From positions 310,001-374,000 of the forward strand of contig JAQGEQ010000314.1 in assembly GCA_034620365.1 (NCBI GenBank): a DNA stretch of 64,000 nucleotides. Direction: 5' to 3'. The notes beneath the pieces are model-generated. The model was not told the DNA's origin, made no database searches, and was given only the letters and a program-made list of their open reading frames with translations. This stretch comes from Pegea sp. RAD2-039 (lineage: Eukaryota; Chordata; Thaliacea; Salpida; Salpidae). Below are positions 1-14,048 of the stretch, piece by piece (the stretch's first letter is position 1; each line of letters begins with the position of its first letter). A program made the position numbers and the translations under genes.

Positions 1-418
1 TTAATTGACCTTCAGTTTGATGATTTCTTTTCCATTAGTCTTTTCCTTAATTTATATAAACTCAGACGACACACATTACACCTTAATAAGCCCATATCAC
101 CTGGTACATTGGTCAGAGCAAATTTTTTCTCATACCGCATAATTAATACATGGAACAATCTGCCATCAGACATTGCCATGTCAGAATCACTCGTGTTGTT
201 CAACCAGAAGTTGAACAGTTTTTATATTGCCAACATTGTCATTTCTAAACTGTGGATTTTTCCCACTGTTATCTGCTTTGAGGACTACTGAAATGCCATG
301 TGTTACATCTTTTACTTTCTATATTTTTAACTTAATAGATGTTATTTGTGAGAATGTGTGTTAGCGAGAGGTGCTCTCTTCAGGCACCCTTCTTCGCATT
401 TATTAATAAATAAATATT
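1..418 (+). mobile_element. CR1/Jockey-type LINE 3' end (5'-truncated copy)
   Basis: In sense orientation this encodes the C-terminal tail of a non-LTR retrotransposon ORF2 (motif RANFFSYRIINTWNNLP, also present at about 14870-14960 in the larger copy). It is followed by the 3' UTR shared by all copies in the window: GTGTGTTAGCGAGAGGTGCT, then GGCACCC, a short spacer and a (TAAA)-like end. It sits in the choline dehydrogenase intron and ends about 20 nt before the next exon's acceptor. The 5' end lies beyond the window. It is a dead fragment. Confidence 0.85.
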
Positions 419-438
419 TTGAAACTTTTGACTTTCAG

Positions 439-2772
439 GTTCTATCATACAACGCCTCAAAAAAACGTCAACAACCGAGTAATGTACTGGCCACGTGGTC
501 GTGTTTGGGGTGGTTCTTCCTCACTTAATGCTATGGTCTACATCAGAGGACATGCTTTTGATTATGATAGATGGCAAGAACAAGGTGCAGATGGATGGGA
601 TTACGATCATACACTTCCATATTTCAAAAAAGCTCAAAATCATGAATTAGGAGGAGATACTTACCGTGGTGATAGTGGCCCATTAAATGTATCTGTGGGT
701 CAGTTTTCATCCTAGATTTTTATAAAACTCTTCTCCAAAATTGAGATTTTGTAGGTCCTCAAGAAAACCCGTTGTACAACGCGTTTTATGAAGCAGCACA
801 GCAAGCTGGTTATCCATATACATCAGATATGAATGGATACCAGCAAGAAGGTGTTGGTCCGATGGATATGACTGTTCATCAAGGTAGACGGTGGAGTACT
901 GCTTCTGCTTATTTAAGACCAGCTTTATCAAGATCAAATCTACATACTGAGGTATAATTTGAAGTCTTAAAAATTTAGATAAAGTCAAAATAATTATTTC
1001 AATTTTCTTATATAATTTGTCTAATATATTTTAGTATTTAAAAATTAGTAAAAGTTAATTTATATTTGCTGAATGTATTTAGAATTGTTGAAACTTTTTA
1101 GGTAGGTTGTTTAGTGACTCGGATATTATTTGATGGTTGTAGAGCTATTGGCATCGAATATTTACAAAACAATAAACTGAAGAAAGCTTACTCTTCAAAT
1201 GATCTTATACTTAGTGGAGGAGCTATTAATACACCTCAACTACTGATGTTATCAGGAATAGGTGAGATCAAATCTTAGCAGAATCTACCTCAGCAGTTTT
1301 CCAACTAATAAATGTGTTTCTTGAAATAAAACCTCAATAATGTTTTAGGGCATAACCAAGAACCCAAAGTCCTATTTAGTCTGCAGAGTTGTGGGGTCCT
1401 TTTCCACCACCCCTAAACTAGCGTATACTCACAAACTTGTTTGCAGGAGATGCTGACGAGCTAAAGAAGATGGATATCGAATCAGTTGCCCATTTACCTG
1501 GCGTTGGACAGAATTTACAAGATCATCTTGAAGTTTATATCCAACATAAATGCACCAAACCAATAACTTTATACAGCGCACAACAACCTTTGCAAATGAT
1601 AGCAATAGGTGCTGAGTGGTTACTGAAGCAAACAGGGTTAGGGGCCTCAACTCATCTGTCTGGTGGTGGATTTATTCGTAGTCGTCCAGGACTAACACAT
1701 CCTGATATTCAATTCCACTTCTTCCCATCTCAAGTAAATATCTTCAAATTAAATTGTTTTTTCAACAAATTTTTTTGTAGGTTTTAGACCATGGACGTCA
1801 AGCCCCAAAAGTTGAAGGTTTTCAGGTCCACGTTGGTCCAATGCGGGCTACAAGTGTTGGATGGTTGAAATTGAAATCAAAGAACCCTAAAGACCATCCA
1901 ATTATTGAGCCTAATTATTTATCAACAGGTTTTATTGAATATCTTTTTGACATTTCATATATTTGATGTTTTGGAATAGAAATTGATAGATGGGAAATGC
2001 GACAAAGTGTAAAGTTGACAAGAGAGATATTTGCTCAAAAAGCATTTGATGAATTTCGTGAAGAAGAAATCCGTCCAGGGTCTTGGGTCAGTTAGGCATC
2101 TTTGTACATCAGTTGATGATATCTTTTGGTTTTTATCTAGGCTCAAACAGATGATGAAATTGATGCTTTTGTAAGAGATAAATGTGATACATCCTATCAT
2201 CCATCTTGTACTTGTAAGATGGGGTCTTATGATGATCCTATGACAGTTGTTGATTCAGACACAAAAGTAAGACTTCATTCAAAAAAAAAATTATTCAAAA
2301 TTCATTATTCAAAAAAAATTATTCAAAATTCATTATTCAAAAAAATTATTCAAAATTCATTATTCAAAAAAAAATTATTCAAAATTCATTATTCAAAAAA
2401 ATATTTTAAATTAAATTTTTTTAAAATGATTTTTTTTAACATCAATAAGTTTCTAGATTTTCTTAATCTAACTTTTCTAATCTAATATTTCCCACCGTAA
2501 ACCTTTCATCAAACCAAAACCCACATTAGATAACAACTTGTTATTCACTTTAGCAAAATATCAATACAGAAACTTTTTTCAAACAGGTTTTAGGCGTTGA
2601 TAATCTACGCGTAGTCGATGCCTCTATTATGCCAAGTGTTGTTAGTGGCAACTTAAACGCACCGACAATAATGATTGCTGAAAAAGCTGCTGATAAAATT
2701 CGTGGTCTACCCGAGCTTTATATGCCGAACACGCCAGTCTACCAACCTTGTGATAATAGCAAACAGCGTTAA
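439..2772 (+). CDS. CHDH: Choline dehydrogenase (GMC oxidoreductase), 3' part
   Basis: Eight exons fit in frame: 439-698, 755-951, 1102-1261, 1447-1733, 1781-1928, 1980-2086, 2141-2266 and 2587-2772, with stop TAA at 2770-2772. The product closely follows vertebrate CHDH, the mitochondrial FAD enzyme that oxidises choline to betaine aldehyde. Visible marks are the GMC signature [17 protein letters not shown], the second GMC signature [17 protein letters not shown], the [11 protein letters not shown] segment with the catalytic His, and [16 protein letters not shown] with the conserved Asn. The N-terminal FAD Rossmann motif and the mitochondrial presequence are upstream of the window. No frame breaks are seen in this part, so it looks functional. 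The first intron holds a LINE tail and the seventh a simple tandem repeat. Confidence 0.95.
2275..2403 (+). repeat. A-rich tandem repeat in CHDH intron
   Basis: Four to five imperfect copies of a unit built from ATTCAAAA-runs and TTATTCAAAATTC, directly after the splice donor of the seventh exon. Reading frames open through it are a by-product of the low-complexity repeat. Confidence 0.8.
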
Positions 2773-5700
2773 GAATCAATCTATTGCTTATTCCATTGAT
2801 TTAATATTATGAATTCTTGTCTAACGAATCACTATTTGTCACAAGTTTGTTTCTAAACCTTTAATCAACTGTTAGTGTAATTGATACACAAACCGCTTGT
2901 GCTGAAAATTCTTTATTCATCAACATAACAAACCTAACTCGTGTGCTTAAATTGATCATTTTTTCAATCTTACACAAAGAATTATTTCTCATTTCTTCAC
3001 TAATTTAATATCTTGCAAAATTGTTTCGTCGAAAATAGACGAAGTTATTAAAATGAAAATTACAAATCAACCAAATTTAAACTTTTAAAGATAACAAATT
3101 TGTAGATTTATTAAAATGTTTCTTGATTAGCTGTAGTTGAAAAATTCATAAATTATCAAGCTTGTAAGATACTTTTAAATATCTCAAAACTATTTTGCTC
3201 ATTTTAAAAACATTTATTTAAATGTATCTCTAAAATCTTTTAAATTTACATCTGATAATTTTTGATGTAATATTTCTAATATTCAAATTAGTTTAAAAAA
3301 TCAATTAGAAGCTCATAAAAAAAAATTGAATATTTTAAAACCGCTGCTTTTGACGAAGCTGATATTATCTGCTTATTCAAATCAATTTTATCTGAAAAAA
3401 AAACAAAAACTGTTCACAAAAAAGCCAAAATAGTTCATAGATTCAAACCAGCAAATTTTTTGAAGTAAACTTATTAGATTTATAAATAATGAATTTCAGA
3501 TTTAAAGAAAGCTTCAGAAATGCATTAAAATAAAACAACTGATATGAAATAAAAAATTCAATTATATAGTTTGTTGTGAAACACTCTAGTATAATTTTAC
3601 TTTAATAAAACTAACCTCTGTAATTACTTTGGTTGTTATATTAGAAAGTCAGAAATCTTATTTTTTTCATATCTTTGAAATAACATGAATGTATTCGAAT
3701 TTATTAAGAATATATTGACTGCAAGTCAAGATAAAAAAGTACTTAAAGGTCAGACCTTTTAACATATCCATCATATATAGTCCTTGTACTTTAGATAATA
3801 TACCTGAAGCTTCTAAATTCATGTTTTTCATCTATCTAGAAAAAACTGCAGTTCATATAGTACAGAAAATATAAAAGGGACAATGCGTTCAAACTCCCCA
3901 GAAAATATTATTTGAAAGCAAAGATTTCTAATGTTAGGTAGTAATCGTAATGAAATATAATTTGTGGAGTTGTTATATGGGTTTATTCAGATATTGTGTA
4001 TTAGGTTTTGTTTTATTCATCAAAACTTAGTGAGTTAATATTTTGAAAGGAAACTTTCTCCACTGTATACGACTTTCTATAAAAAAATGCTGATTCAAAT
4101 GTTTTTTTTACTTTATACCTCAAAAAAACTCTGTATTTACATTAGTAGATGAAATAAAAAATTATCAGATTTTAAAAATCATTTATTTAAACATTTTGGA
4201 AAAAGTTTTTAGCAAAAGTTTATAAAATAAAATGTTTACAAAATCGTATTAAAAAAATTAGGTTTGAAATAAAGAAAACTATTTAGTATTCTTTTATGTA
4301 ATTAATGAATTTAAAAAAATGGCTTTTTAGTGAAATGTCATTTTAATTACTATGGAATAACACATTTGACGGAAAGCTAAAGGTTTAAAAAATCTCAGAA
4401 AAACTTTGACGATATTTCGAAACGTTTTCTAGATATTTCCATTAAACGTAGGTCATGACATTTTAAGAAAAAGCCACTTTTGTAACAAAATTATGATAAC
4501 TACTAAATAATATCAATTTATAGCTTTACTGAAACTTTAATAGGAAACTAAATTATAATTTTTATTAAAAAAACTGTTATTATTAAACAGAAACAAATTT
4601 CTTAAAAAATTATTTTTAATAGAAAATGTTTAATAGAAATCAGAATCAGAAAAAATCTAACAAATTCTAACTAATACTTCTTATAAACATTTTTTTAATT
4701 ATTTCTATTTCCACAAAGTAATGTAATAAAATTGAATTGTTCCTCGGGTTTAGATGAAATTGGATTACCAGATTTATTTGGTAGATAGTCAATACAATGG
4801 TTTCAAAATAAATGAAATATCTTTAAAGTGATTGACATGTATTAATTATCTTCAATGTATAACCACCAAATAAAGTTTGGTTTTTATTTATAGAAATAAT
4901 ATAGAGGTTTTTGAGATTACATGAAATACATCTTCCTGTTTACACCTCCATTTTTAAATTTAATTATTAATCAATCTTTAAATTAAATAATTCACTGCTT
5001 TTCCAGCAGTTTTTAATAGAGATTTATAGGAAATGTCTGTCATCTTAGTAAACAACTTTTCTCAAAAAATGTTATTCAAAATATTGATTTAGAATTTGTT
5101 CTTTCTGAAAAGTTCATTTTCTTAAAAACACTTTTAACTTATAACAACAAATTGTTTTATTAAGCTTTTAACGCACTTAAATTTATATGCTGCTTATTAT
5201 TTAAACATAAAAAGTAAAATCTTTTCATACAGAAAGTTATTTATCAGATTTAAACTCATGGCTAAGAGCTTTTAACATTATGGCTTTATTTAAAACTGGC
5301 TATAATTGATTTTATATGGATTGATTGCTGTTCTATTAAGCCGTAAACATGTCTGCTAAGGATAATAAACTGTGATTTCAAAAACTCTTTCTTGATGTTT
5401 TGGAAATATTTTCTTTAATGCATTCTTATCTAATAGAAAAATTCATTTAGTTGAACTTATTTTACAGAAAATAATTAAATGGAATAAATATTAGCAAATT
5501 TTCATTGTTTGATAGACTTAAAAATAGTTATCAGACTGTTTAAGAAGAACACATTGAAACAAAGACAAATAAAAACTAACAAAAGTTAACTTACTTGTAC
5601 TATAAGATTCCTTTTAATATTAAATTGATTATAATAGATTGAAAAAATGTTTCTTCTAGATGAAAAATATTTTAATTTTTTGGTTTTATTATGAATAGAA

Positions 5701-6980
5701 TTAAATATTCTTAGTTTAGTAAAGAACATATTATTTTTGATTTTGAAAATAATGTACTTATATTGTTTATAATAGAATTATTTATAAAACTAACAAATCT
5801 AAATTGAAAAATAAATAATTTGTGTAAAATACTTGTTCAGAATAATTTGTAGGATTTGAAGTGTTTTAAAAGTTCTAAATTTGCTTTTTGTGTTTCTGTT
5901 ATGGTTGATACTAACAACAACTTATATTTTAAGATTTTATCAGAGGTCTTATATGGATCTCTAGAAATAAATTAAAGTATTTTTTGTAATAAATAAAAGA
6001 GCTAAGATAAACAATTACAGAACTAAGCTTATTGCTACATCATTCTAAAATTGAAATATTGAACAAGTAGTCAGAAAATTCGATGTAAATGCTTTTCAGT
6101 ATAAAGTATTTACAAATTTTATTCATGCTTTTATGTAAATTCAAATAGAAGAGAATTATTCTTGTCAAAGTACAAAAAGTCAACTACAAAATCGATTGCA
6201 TCGACAATATGAACTCTAAATCATTTTGGAAAAATTTATTTCTTAAAATAATGTTAGGGTTTAGATTACAAAAGGGATTTTTTAATAGTTTAAAAGAACA
6301 TTTGGTCTATTGTGTAACTAAAAAACATTTAATTGAAGTAATTAACAAGACACATTTATTACAAGATCAAATTCAGGTGTATCTTCTTGAAAAATGTTTT
6401 AATTGAATAATTTGTGATTAATATGAGATGTTTTTAAGTATTCTATATTGAACCTTGCTAAACTATTTGATATAATAGAAATTTTCAATGAGTTTTTAGT
6501 TTGAGTATTTTGGATTTTTAAAATGAATTAATTTTTACATTTGTTTACCTGAAACATCTTTTATTTATAAACTTTTTCTAGAAATGAACTAATTGCCATT
6601 AATTAAGTTTTCTATATTTACTTGTTTAATCTCTTTAGTTAAAAACAAATATATTTTCAGTTTTTTGAAGTTAAAACAAAGAATTTGTTTTGAAATTTAA
6701 CTGAGTATAAAAATCTTTAAAAATAAAAGTTCAACAACGAAACAAAAGTTGAATTATTTATGTGAAAATACTTTAACAAACCTTACTTCGATATTCAAAT
6801 TATTAAATAAACTCCAAACAATTTTGAAAATTCACTTTTTGAACTAGTTTCGAGAAATTCAAGAATTTTTTGGCTGAAAGTGAATCACGAAAGAAAATTA
6901 CCAAAATAAACTCCCGACAATTGAAACAGAAAAATTTCTCAAAGTCTGATTCAAATTTAAACTAATAAAATTGCTAAAAA
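2773..6980. other. AT-rich intergenic DNA, nothing recognised
   Basis: This stretch downstream of CHDH holds only short AT-biased frames. The longest starts at 6209 (65 codons); it resembles no family I know and has no supporting splice or composition signal. I see no RNA gene or repeat family in it. Confidence 0.6.
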
Positions 6981-6989
6981 ATCCCTTTC

Positions 6990-7740
6990 ACTTTAAAGAT
7001 TGAAAATTTTAAAGGTGATGAACGTGTAAACATCACATAAAGGTCAATTTCTACAAATTTTATTCTTAATTTGATGAAAAAATCTTTGATGAAAATAAAG
7101 ATGGGTTTAAATTGGAATAAAATTAACGAAATATTCATTTATCTTAATCTAATTATATTTGAAAAGTGATAAAGATGAGATAAAATTACAAATTTATAAG
7201 GTTCTAAATTGGCTTAAAGACAATTTTGCGCAGAATTAAATATCTGATGTTGAAGCTAATCATTTGGCTGAAAATAAATATCAGATTGAAGCTGAACAAG
7301 AAAGTTTTATTTCAATTTAAAAAAAACTATCAGCGCTTTTATAAAACAACAAAAAATAGATTAAATTGACTATAAATCAAAACTTATTAACAAATAGTAA
7401 AATATTGTTTGAAAAAAGTCAATATTACGATAAATTTACTTTTATCTAACATTTTCGTTAAATCATTTCAATAATAAAAACAGAAATACTAAAGATTAAA
7501 TATTAAAAAAAATAAACATTCCTAAAACTTCAAACGAAAAATTAAAATAAATTTCTTACAGAAAAAAACTTTAAGAGAGATCTTTAAATCAAAGGATACT
7601 GGAAAGATCGTATAGATGTTACTGGGAGGAAATAGAACTTTGGTATTTTTAGACTTATCAGCTAACACCGAAAAATATTCATCAATTTGTGATCTAAAAT
7701 CTGTTGATGTATCTGGTGTGAGTTTACAAAAGTTTTAAAT
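6990..7740 (+). pseudogene. Possible decayed kinesin-motor remnant
   Basis: Two short stretches resemble landmarks of a C-terminal-motor kinesin. Near 7005, ENFKGDERVNIT can be compared with the KGNIRV start of kinesin-14 motors. At about 7585-7735, KSKDTGKIV, a stop, then LLGGNRTLVFLDLS can be compared with SKLT..L..SLGGNSKTLMF..S near the motor's end. Stops and frame changes lie between them and I see no P-loop, so nothing functional is left. The similarity is short and found by eye; chance resemblance in AT-rich DNA is a real alternative. Confidence 0.25.
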
Positions 7741-7989
7741 GTGAAAAAAAACTTTAGCAGAATATAGAAAAGGCAAATGACTTGACTGATGAAATTATTG
7801 AAAGATTCATTGAAATAAGTTCAAATAAATAGAAAAATTAATTAGAAATTAATTCGATAGAGAAAAATTCGTTGAAGGTAAAGCAGCAATCCATTAAAAC
7901 AGTTGAAAAAGTAAAAAACAGAATTTGAATATCTGTTGTATTTATTCAGTTTGTACATTTTGCAAACCATTCGATATTTCTACTGATGT

Positions 7990-10900
7990 TTACTGTTCAG
8001 TCATGTTACAACCAGCAAAGATTTCTGCCAATTGCTGTTCATATAAAGGTATATTACGAGCTAGCAGTTCTTTACAAGGTCCAAGTAGTCTTTCAAAAGC
8101 TTGTACATCAAGAACTATTAACAAAACAAATTGATTGTTTAGTTTTAAAGGTCATTGGTGTTGTTTTGTAAGTAATACTAACCTGCACACTTTACAGGAC
8201 CAACAGCAAAAGCCGAAGCAGCTCTGGGTTGGTTTTGAATAAGAGCTAGTTCTCCAAAATAATTACCCGTGGTGTAAGTTGTAAGAGTAACTTCAGCGTC
8301 AGGATTTCCCTGTGTGAAGCAATAGCTTTCTAGTTTCTCAAGCTTTTGATAAGATAAAACTTTGATAAGATTTATAATGAGATCGGAAAATAATGCTGAG
8401 TTGGATATTTGTAAATTTGATGTTTAGGAGGAATTACAGCATTTAATCAACATTATCGATGAGTTTATGATTGGTTTGAAGTGATTATACCTCACACAAC
8501 GAATAATAGTATTAAAAATGTCAAGTAAGTTAAAGGTGATATTGATTTTTTTCCATTTATTTAACTTTTATCAGATAATCCAAAAAAATCAATTTTACAG
8601 AAAAATTACTTTAATATAAACAAAATTTCGTTTTTCGTTTATCAGGTAAGAAAAATTTTTTCTTTCAACTAAAAATAAATGAAAATATGGAAAAGTTTTC
8701 AACGTTTTTTGAAATTGAAATGGTGTCTTTTTGTTGTCAGCAGAAAAATATTTTGAAATTTATGTGAGAAAAAAATTGAATAATTCAAAATTTGATTCTT
8801 ATCAAAAAAGTGAGAAAAAAAATTGATTCAACTAAAAGTAGTGAAGAAAAAAAAACTCAAAATTTAATCTAATCTAAAATAAATCTGGTTGAAAATTTAC
8901 ATAAAAAAAACTTATTTTAACCAAAAAAAAATGTTTAAAAAGCTTACAAGGTCGTCTCCTTTTCTTTTCACTACTACTTTTCCACTAATTACCATATAAA
9001 AGTACTCAGCATCATCTCCTTGTCTGATGATACATTCACAGTCATCATAATCTCTAGCAACCATAGCATCAGCAACTTTCATACGTTCCTCTTTCTACAA
9101 ATCAAAAGATTAAGCAATTTAGAAGATTCTATTTTCTCATACAACAGATTCACACAGAGTTTAGTTGCTGATAAGCCAACACATTGTAATGACGTCGTTC
9201 TGACGTCAATTGTGTTGTTTCGAGCGACAAGTGCTTGAAGAGATAAAGAGAAAGAGACGAGATGGGAATGTTAGTAGCAAGTTTGTTACTTACTGTTAAA
9301 GTGCTAAGAAGGGGAACGTTTTCAAGAAAGTCTTCGTACTGTTTTCGTTTTCTAGCTTGGTTACGAACAATTATTCTTTGGAAGGTTCGTCGATCCTAAA
9401 TAAAGGTCTGATGTAGATTATGAGGTCTTTAAAAAGAAATTAAGAACAAACCATCGCCCATAAAGAACCAGCGGAAGTTGCTATGATAGTCGCAAGTCTT
9501 GGACAATTGTACATGAGTGCAAGTTCCCCAAACGCCCCAGAGTCATTATAAGTTCCTTTGTGTTGGGGAACCTTTGTTATTGGATCATTGACAAAGATGT
9601 CAAAAGTCCCTCTGTAAAAGTAATTGGTTATTTGTGGATAGAAATATTAATTTAGAAAACAAATGTTGTTGATGAAGTAAAGTATTTGTTTAAAGTTTGT
9701 GTTGTTAGTCTTTGTTTGTTGTTTATTGATTTGTAATAATTACTTTAAAATACTTAAAAAGTAGTTAAGTGGTTTAGAGGAGATAGATTTGTGAAGTTAA
9801 TCAATTTCAAAGTTTCGTTTTCAAGCAACTGTCGACAAAAAGATTAAACTAAAATTTGATCATCAATGAGAAAGCGAGAGATGAAAATCATAAGATTTAG
9901 ATGAAGCGTTTAGAGAATAACTTCTCTTTTACAAAAGAGTATTTAAAAGTTTGAAAGTAAATCAAATCATTAAAAAAATTAAATCAATAACTTCTACCAT
10001 AATTTTTTCTTGTTATAAGCCAACATAAAATAATTCAGCTACTTTTAGCTTGAAATAAAAATCGATTCAGCCGACATACTTTAAAAACTTGTTATTTTAA
10101 GAATGTTTATTACACTTATAACAGAATATTATCAATTGAATCAGTGAAGTATGCGAAATTGAAAAAAAAATTTCTAAATCAAGCAAACAGAAATAAAAAA
10201 GTTTGTTTTTGAAACACTTAAACAAGTTATTTTTTACCTACAATAGATTCATTGATATTATCTATAAAATTTAGTTTGCTGTTCAAGTAGAGAAGTTTGG
10301 GATTTAAATATATGGAGTTGAAGTAGTTTTTCAATCAAACTTTTATTGATGTTAATCATTTGAAAACTAACCTTTCAATGACATAAAAATTGTCTCCATC
10401 GTCACCTTCATCAATTACATGGTCGCCAGCTTGTACAGTCCTTTCAAACATCGCATCTAGCACCTGGTTAGTTTGTTCCTGTAAAGAATATTTCCTCTCA
10501 GCTTATATCACAATAAAATTAAAACTTTAAATGAAAAAAGATAAATAAGTTACTAATTACAAAATAAACTCACTGAGTCTAATGATGAGAAAATAAGTAG
10601 TTTTCCAACTACACCATCTAAGCGTTCACGTTGAGCATCTGTTTTTGGGTGGATTGTTCTTGGTTCAATGTCATCTTCATCTTCATTTTCTGGGTCGAAA
10701 CCCTCGGCACAAACTAAACAAATTTGTAAATTTATGATTTAAATGATTTAATAAAGTAGCTATTAATTGAATCAATTGAAAAAGTTTATTGATAATTTAA
10801 AATCCAATAAATTTGTTTGTTGTGTAAATTAGGAAAGTTACATTTGTGTAAATACAATTCAGCTGATTTTAACATTTAGTTACTTCTGTTATTTGAAAGA

Positions 10901-12101
10901 CTCACCAGATTTCCTTCGAAACGTGTTTGTTCTTCGAGCTTGTAGTGCAAATTCTGCAAATTAAATCATTTTGAAAAACAAGTTACTATAAAATGATGAT
11001 GTCAGTAAAAATAAATAAAAACAAAGTTATTGATGACATTAAGAATGATTTTAATGAATTGAAAGAAATATTTGTTGTTATTGTTTAGTATTTTTATGAA
11101 TAATCTATTCAATTTGAAAAGTTAATCTTCCAAAGACACCAACAAAAATTGTTCAAAAAACTTTTACAGAAATTACTGAAAGTAGAAAAAAAATTATACC
11201 TTCTCCGTCATGAATATCTTCATTATCGCTATCAATCATTCTTTCGTTATCTCGTCTAGCCATTGTCTTAGTACCCATACCTGGTCTTTCACAATCTCTA
11301 GCTTTTAATAAATCAGCAAAATATTGAGCTGCAAATTCGATGACGTCACTTGGTTGGTTACGTAAAACACAAACAACAAAACCCTGAAATTTAATCAATT
11401 ATAATAATTAGTTAAAAGAAAGTGAGTCTCCAGTAGTGCTTGAATGGCAATGAGAAAAGTTGAAGACTATAAAATGACAAAATTATTTACTTGATGTTAT
11501 TTTGGAGATGAAAAAACCTTTAATTATGTCAAGAGCTTTAAAGTAAAACATTTTATGTGACAATTTGAAGATATTATCAGAAGATTGTGTTTTAATGTAA
11601 AAGTTTATATACTTTTAAGTTATAGAGATTGAAAAAGCTATGCATATGAAAATGATGATTAATTAACGGCTATAAATGTCAAAGTACAACTAATTATGAA
11701 AAATTATTCATTAATAGTGTAAATAATAATTGAATATGATAATAAAGAATAATTTATTCATTTAATTCAATAAAATTAAATATTATAATCATTTCATTGC
11801 AAGCTACAAAAAGAAAAATTGAAAAAGTTAGTTGTTATAATTTCAACTACCAAAAAGCATAACAATTTCTACATCTATATATGATAATGACAAAGTAATT
11901 CTCTACCCTATAATCTAGAACAGCTACAACTACCTACTTTCTAACTCTAACAAATAATGAAGATAAATTAAAGCAATCTATCTTCTAGTTTTCTACTACT
12001 TTGATTGTAATCTAACTAGATCCATAGGTTAGAAGAAATTCTAGCTAATGGCTAACCTGTAATAGATCATTTAGGCCACATGGAACTGGCATAGAGGCCA
12101 T
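7990..12101 (-). CDS. PRKAR2: cAMP-dependent protein kinase type II regulatory subunit
   Basis: Ten exons: 12057-12101, 11200-11383, 10906-10953, 10574-10713, 10372-10478, 9452-9611, 9294-9395, 8948-9094, 8183-8309 and 7990-8114. They give about 394 residues, close to vertebrate RII. The N-terminus ([20 protein letters not shown]) is the RII docking/dimerisation domain that binds AKAPs. An acidic linker leads to the inhibitor site [19 protein letters not shown]. Its Ser makes this type II, autophosphorylatable by the catalytic subunit. Two cyclic-nucleotide domains follow, with phosphate-binding cassettes [15 protein letters not shown] (A site) and [15 protein letters not shown] (B site). The A-site cassette reads PRLAT instead of the usual PRAAT. 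Start ATG 12101 is chosen because it gives the complete docking helix. The gene is intact. Confidence 0.95.
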
Positions 12102-13855
12102 TTTTTCTAAATTTCTTTTCCTTAATGACAATTTTCTTATAAAAAAGTATAAAAAACTGACACTGACTAATACATCTCACTTATTGCAATCATGATAAGA
12201 CACAAAACAATGAAAGTATTATAAATGAACATAATATAAGTATTTCTAAAACTTATTAATTAATAATCAAGTACTTTTTATATTATTTAACTAAAAGTTA
12301 TGTTAAAAATGAAAGATAAATTATAATATAAAAGTATTTCATAAATGAAAATAATTAAACATACAATACAAGAAAAATATTTTTTAAAAAGCTGAAAACT
12401 AAATCAAATTTTGAATATGATTATTATATTCAAACATAAAATATTTAATTCATTATCTATTACAATAATATTTACAAAATTTATAAATCAAGTGATTAGT
12501 ATTTTATTATATAGATTTTATAAAATTATATATTTCAAATAGAGAAGTTTTGGGCAAATTACTAAAATTTTGTTTTTTAAACATCAAAATTATAAAAGAA
12601 ACAAACATACCTTTTATAAAGTACAAACCTTTATTAAATAGAGAAACTTTTTGTCTACTAAAACACTGAAAAACAAATTCAATAAATTATATTAAAGTTA
12701 TTCTGTTTATATAATATAATAAGCTTATAAAAAAAAAGTTAGTTACACAAAATTTAAAAAGCTAAAACTTTTATATCTTCATAAAAATTCTATAAAAATG
12801 AAAGAAATAAGCTATTGAGTTGTTTAAATATTTTCAATTTATTACCAATTAAATATAAACTTATAAAAGACTTAAAATAATAGAATAAATCCATGAAAAG
12901 ATATTTATATTATAAAAACTTATTTTATTTTAATATAAAAACATTAAGCAGGTAAGTATGGATAAAATTACAAAAAAATTGATATTGAAAATAAATCAAT
13001 TTTGAATAAAATATCAAATATCGACAAACCAGATAAATAAGACAGACAAATAATAAAAACAATTTTAATTTACAAACTACTAAATAATTTGTAGAGTAGC
13101 TAGTTCACAAACAACTTAACTAATAAATATTTCAAGAAAAAGAAAATAGCTTAAATAATATAAAATGTAAGGTACTTAATAAATAAATAAATTATATAAA
13201 TTTAAGTTAGGTTCAGGTGACTAAATAATTTAACACAAGGATAACTTGAGCCATAGCAACAATAAAATTTACTAATTTATCTAAAAAGTAGAAAAAAATC
13301 GGTTAGTCCGACAAATGCACCACAAGAAAACGGTTTAAAAAATAATTCTACAAAAAACCTCTACACGTGTGTAGTACAAGATAGCAGAAAAAGTACTGAG
13401 TGAAAAAATACGATATGTAGTTCAAATACGGTGTTATTATTGTTTACTCTGCCTGATAGTGGACAAGGTTTTACGGAAGCAGTACAATAATTCAAATTGT
13501 TTTCAACTAAACCAATAAAGAGTTTAAAATTCAAATAAAATTAATTAAATCAAAAAATTAATATAATTAATGAGAATTTTATCATCGTCAGTCGCTTGAT
13601 AATAAATTTTTTCATGATTTGAGAGTTTTTTACTAAATACAATTCTTCGCTTTAAAAATGTTCTTAACAAAATCTAGTCTTGAATAATTAATGTATATTA
13701 AGTTTAAATATTTAAAGTATATTAAACTAAAACTATATGTGAATATGAAAATAACAAGTAATAGATTATTGTTACATCTTAGAAGTGTTAAAATGGTGGA
13801 ATATTATTTTTAAAATGTTAAAAATGCAAAGTTGATGAGGTGAAGCTTTTAAACA
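12102..13855. other. AT-rich intergenic DNA upstream of PKA RII
   Basis: No coding pattern is recognised. It presumably contains the PKA RII promoter and 5' UTR, but no TATA box or other element stands out from the AT background. Confidence 0.5.
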
Positions 13856-13859
13856 TTTC

Positions 13860-14048
13860 AAATATGTATAAATTTAGCTAAAACACAAAGCTAATAATTA
13901 AGAAATAAAGTTCACTTAATAATCTATTTAGTAAAATCTTTCTTTTTTTATATATATCCCTTTTATTTTCATTAATTTAACTCGATTTCAAATTCATTTC
14001 TTTAATAAAAATGTAAAAACATGAAGCTAACACTTACAGTATTATTTT
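13860..14048 (+). repeat. Copy A of a duplicated 160-190 bp segment
   Basis: The segment running from AATTTAGCTAAAACACAAAG to CATGAAGCTAACACTTACAG recurs at 19637-19797 in the same orientation. The copies share long identical blocks but differ by an internal indel of about 32 bp and scattered substitutions. It has no coding content. It may be a small non-autonomous repeat, or a copy of a ninein-like intron segment. Confidence 0.75.

Noticed and set aside
12-203. Minus-strand frame over the first 200 bases
   Set aside because: It is antisense to the LINE ORF2 tail, which is recognisable on the + strand.
6209-6406. 65-codon + strand open frame
   Set aside because: Composition is that of AT-rich noise, with no family resemblance and no flanking exons.
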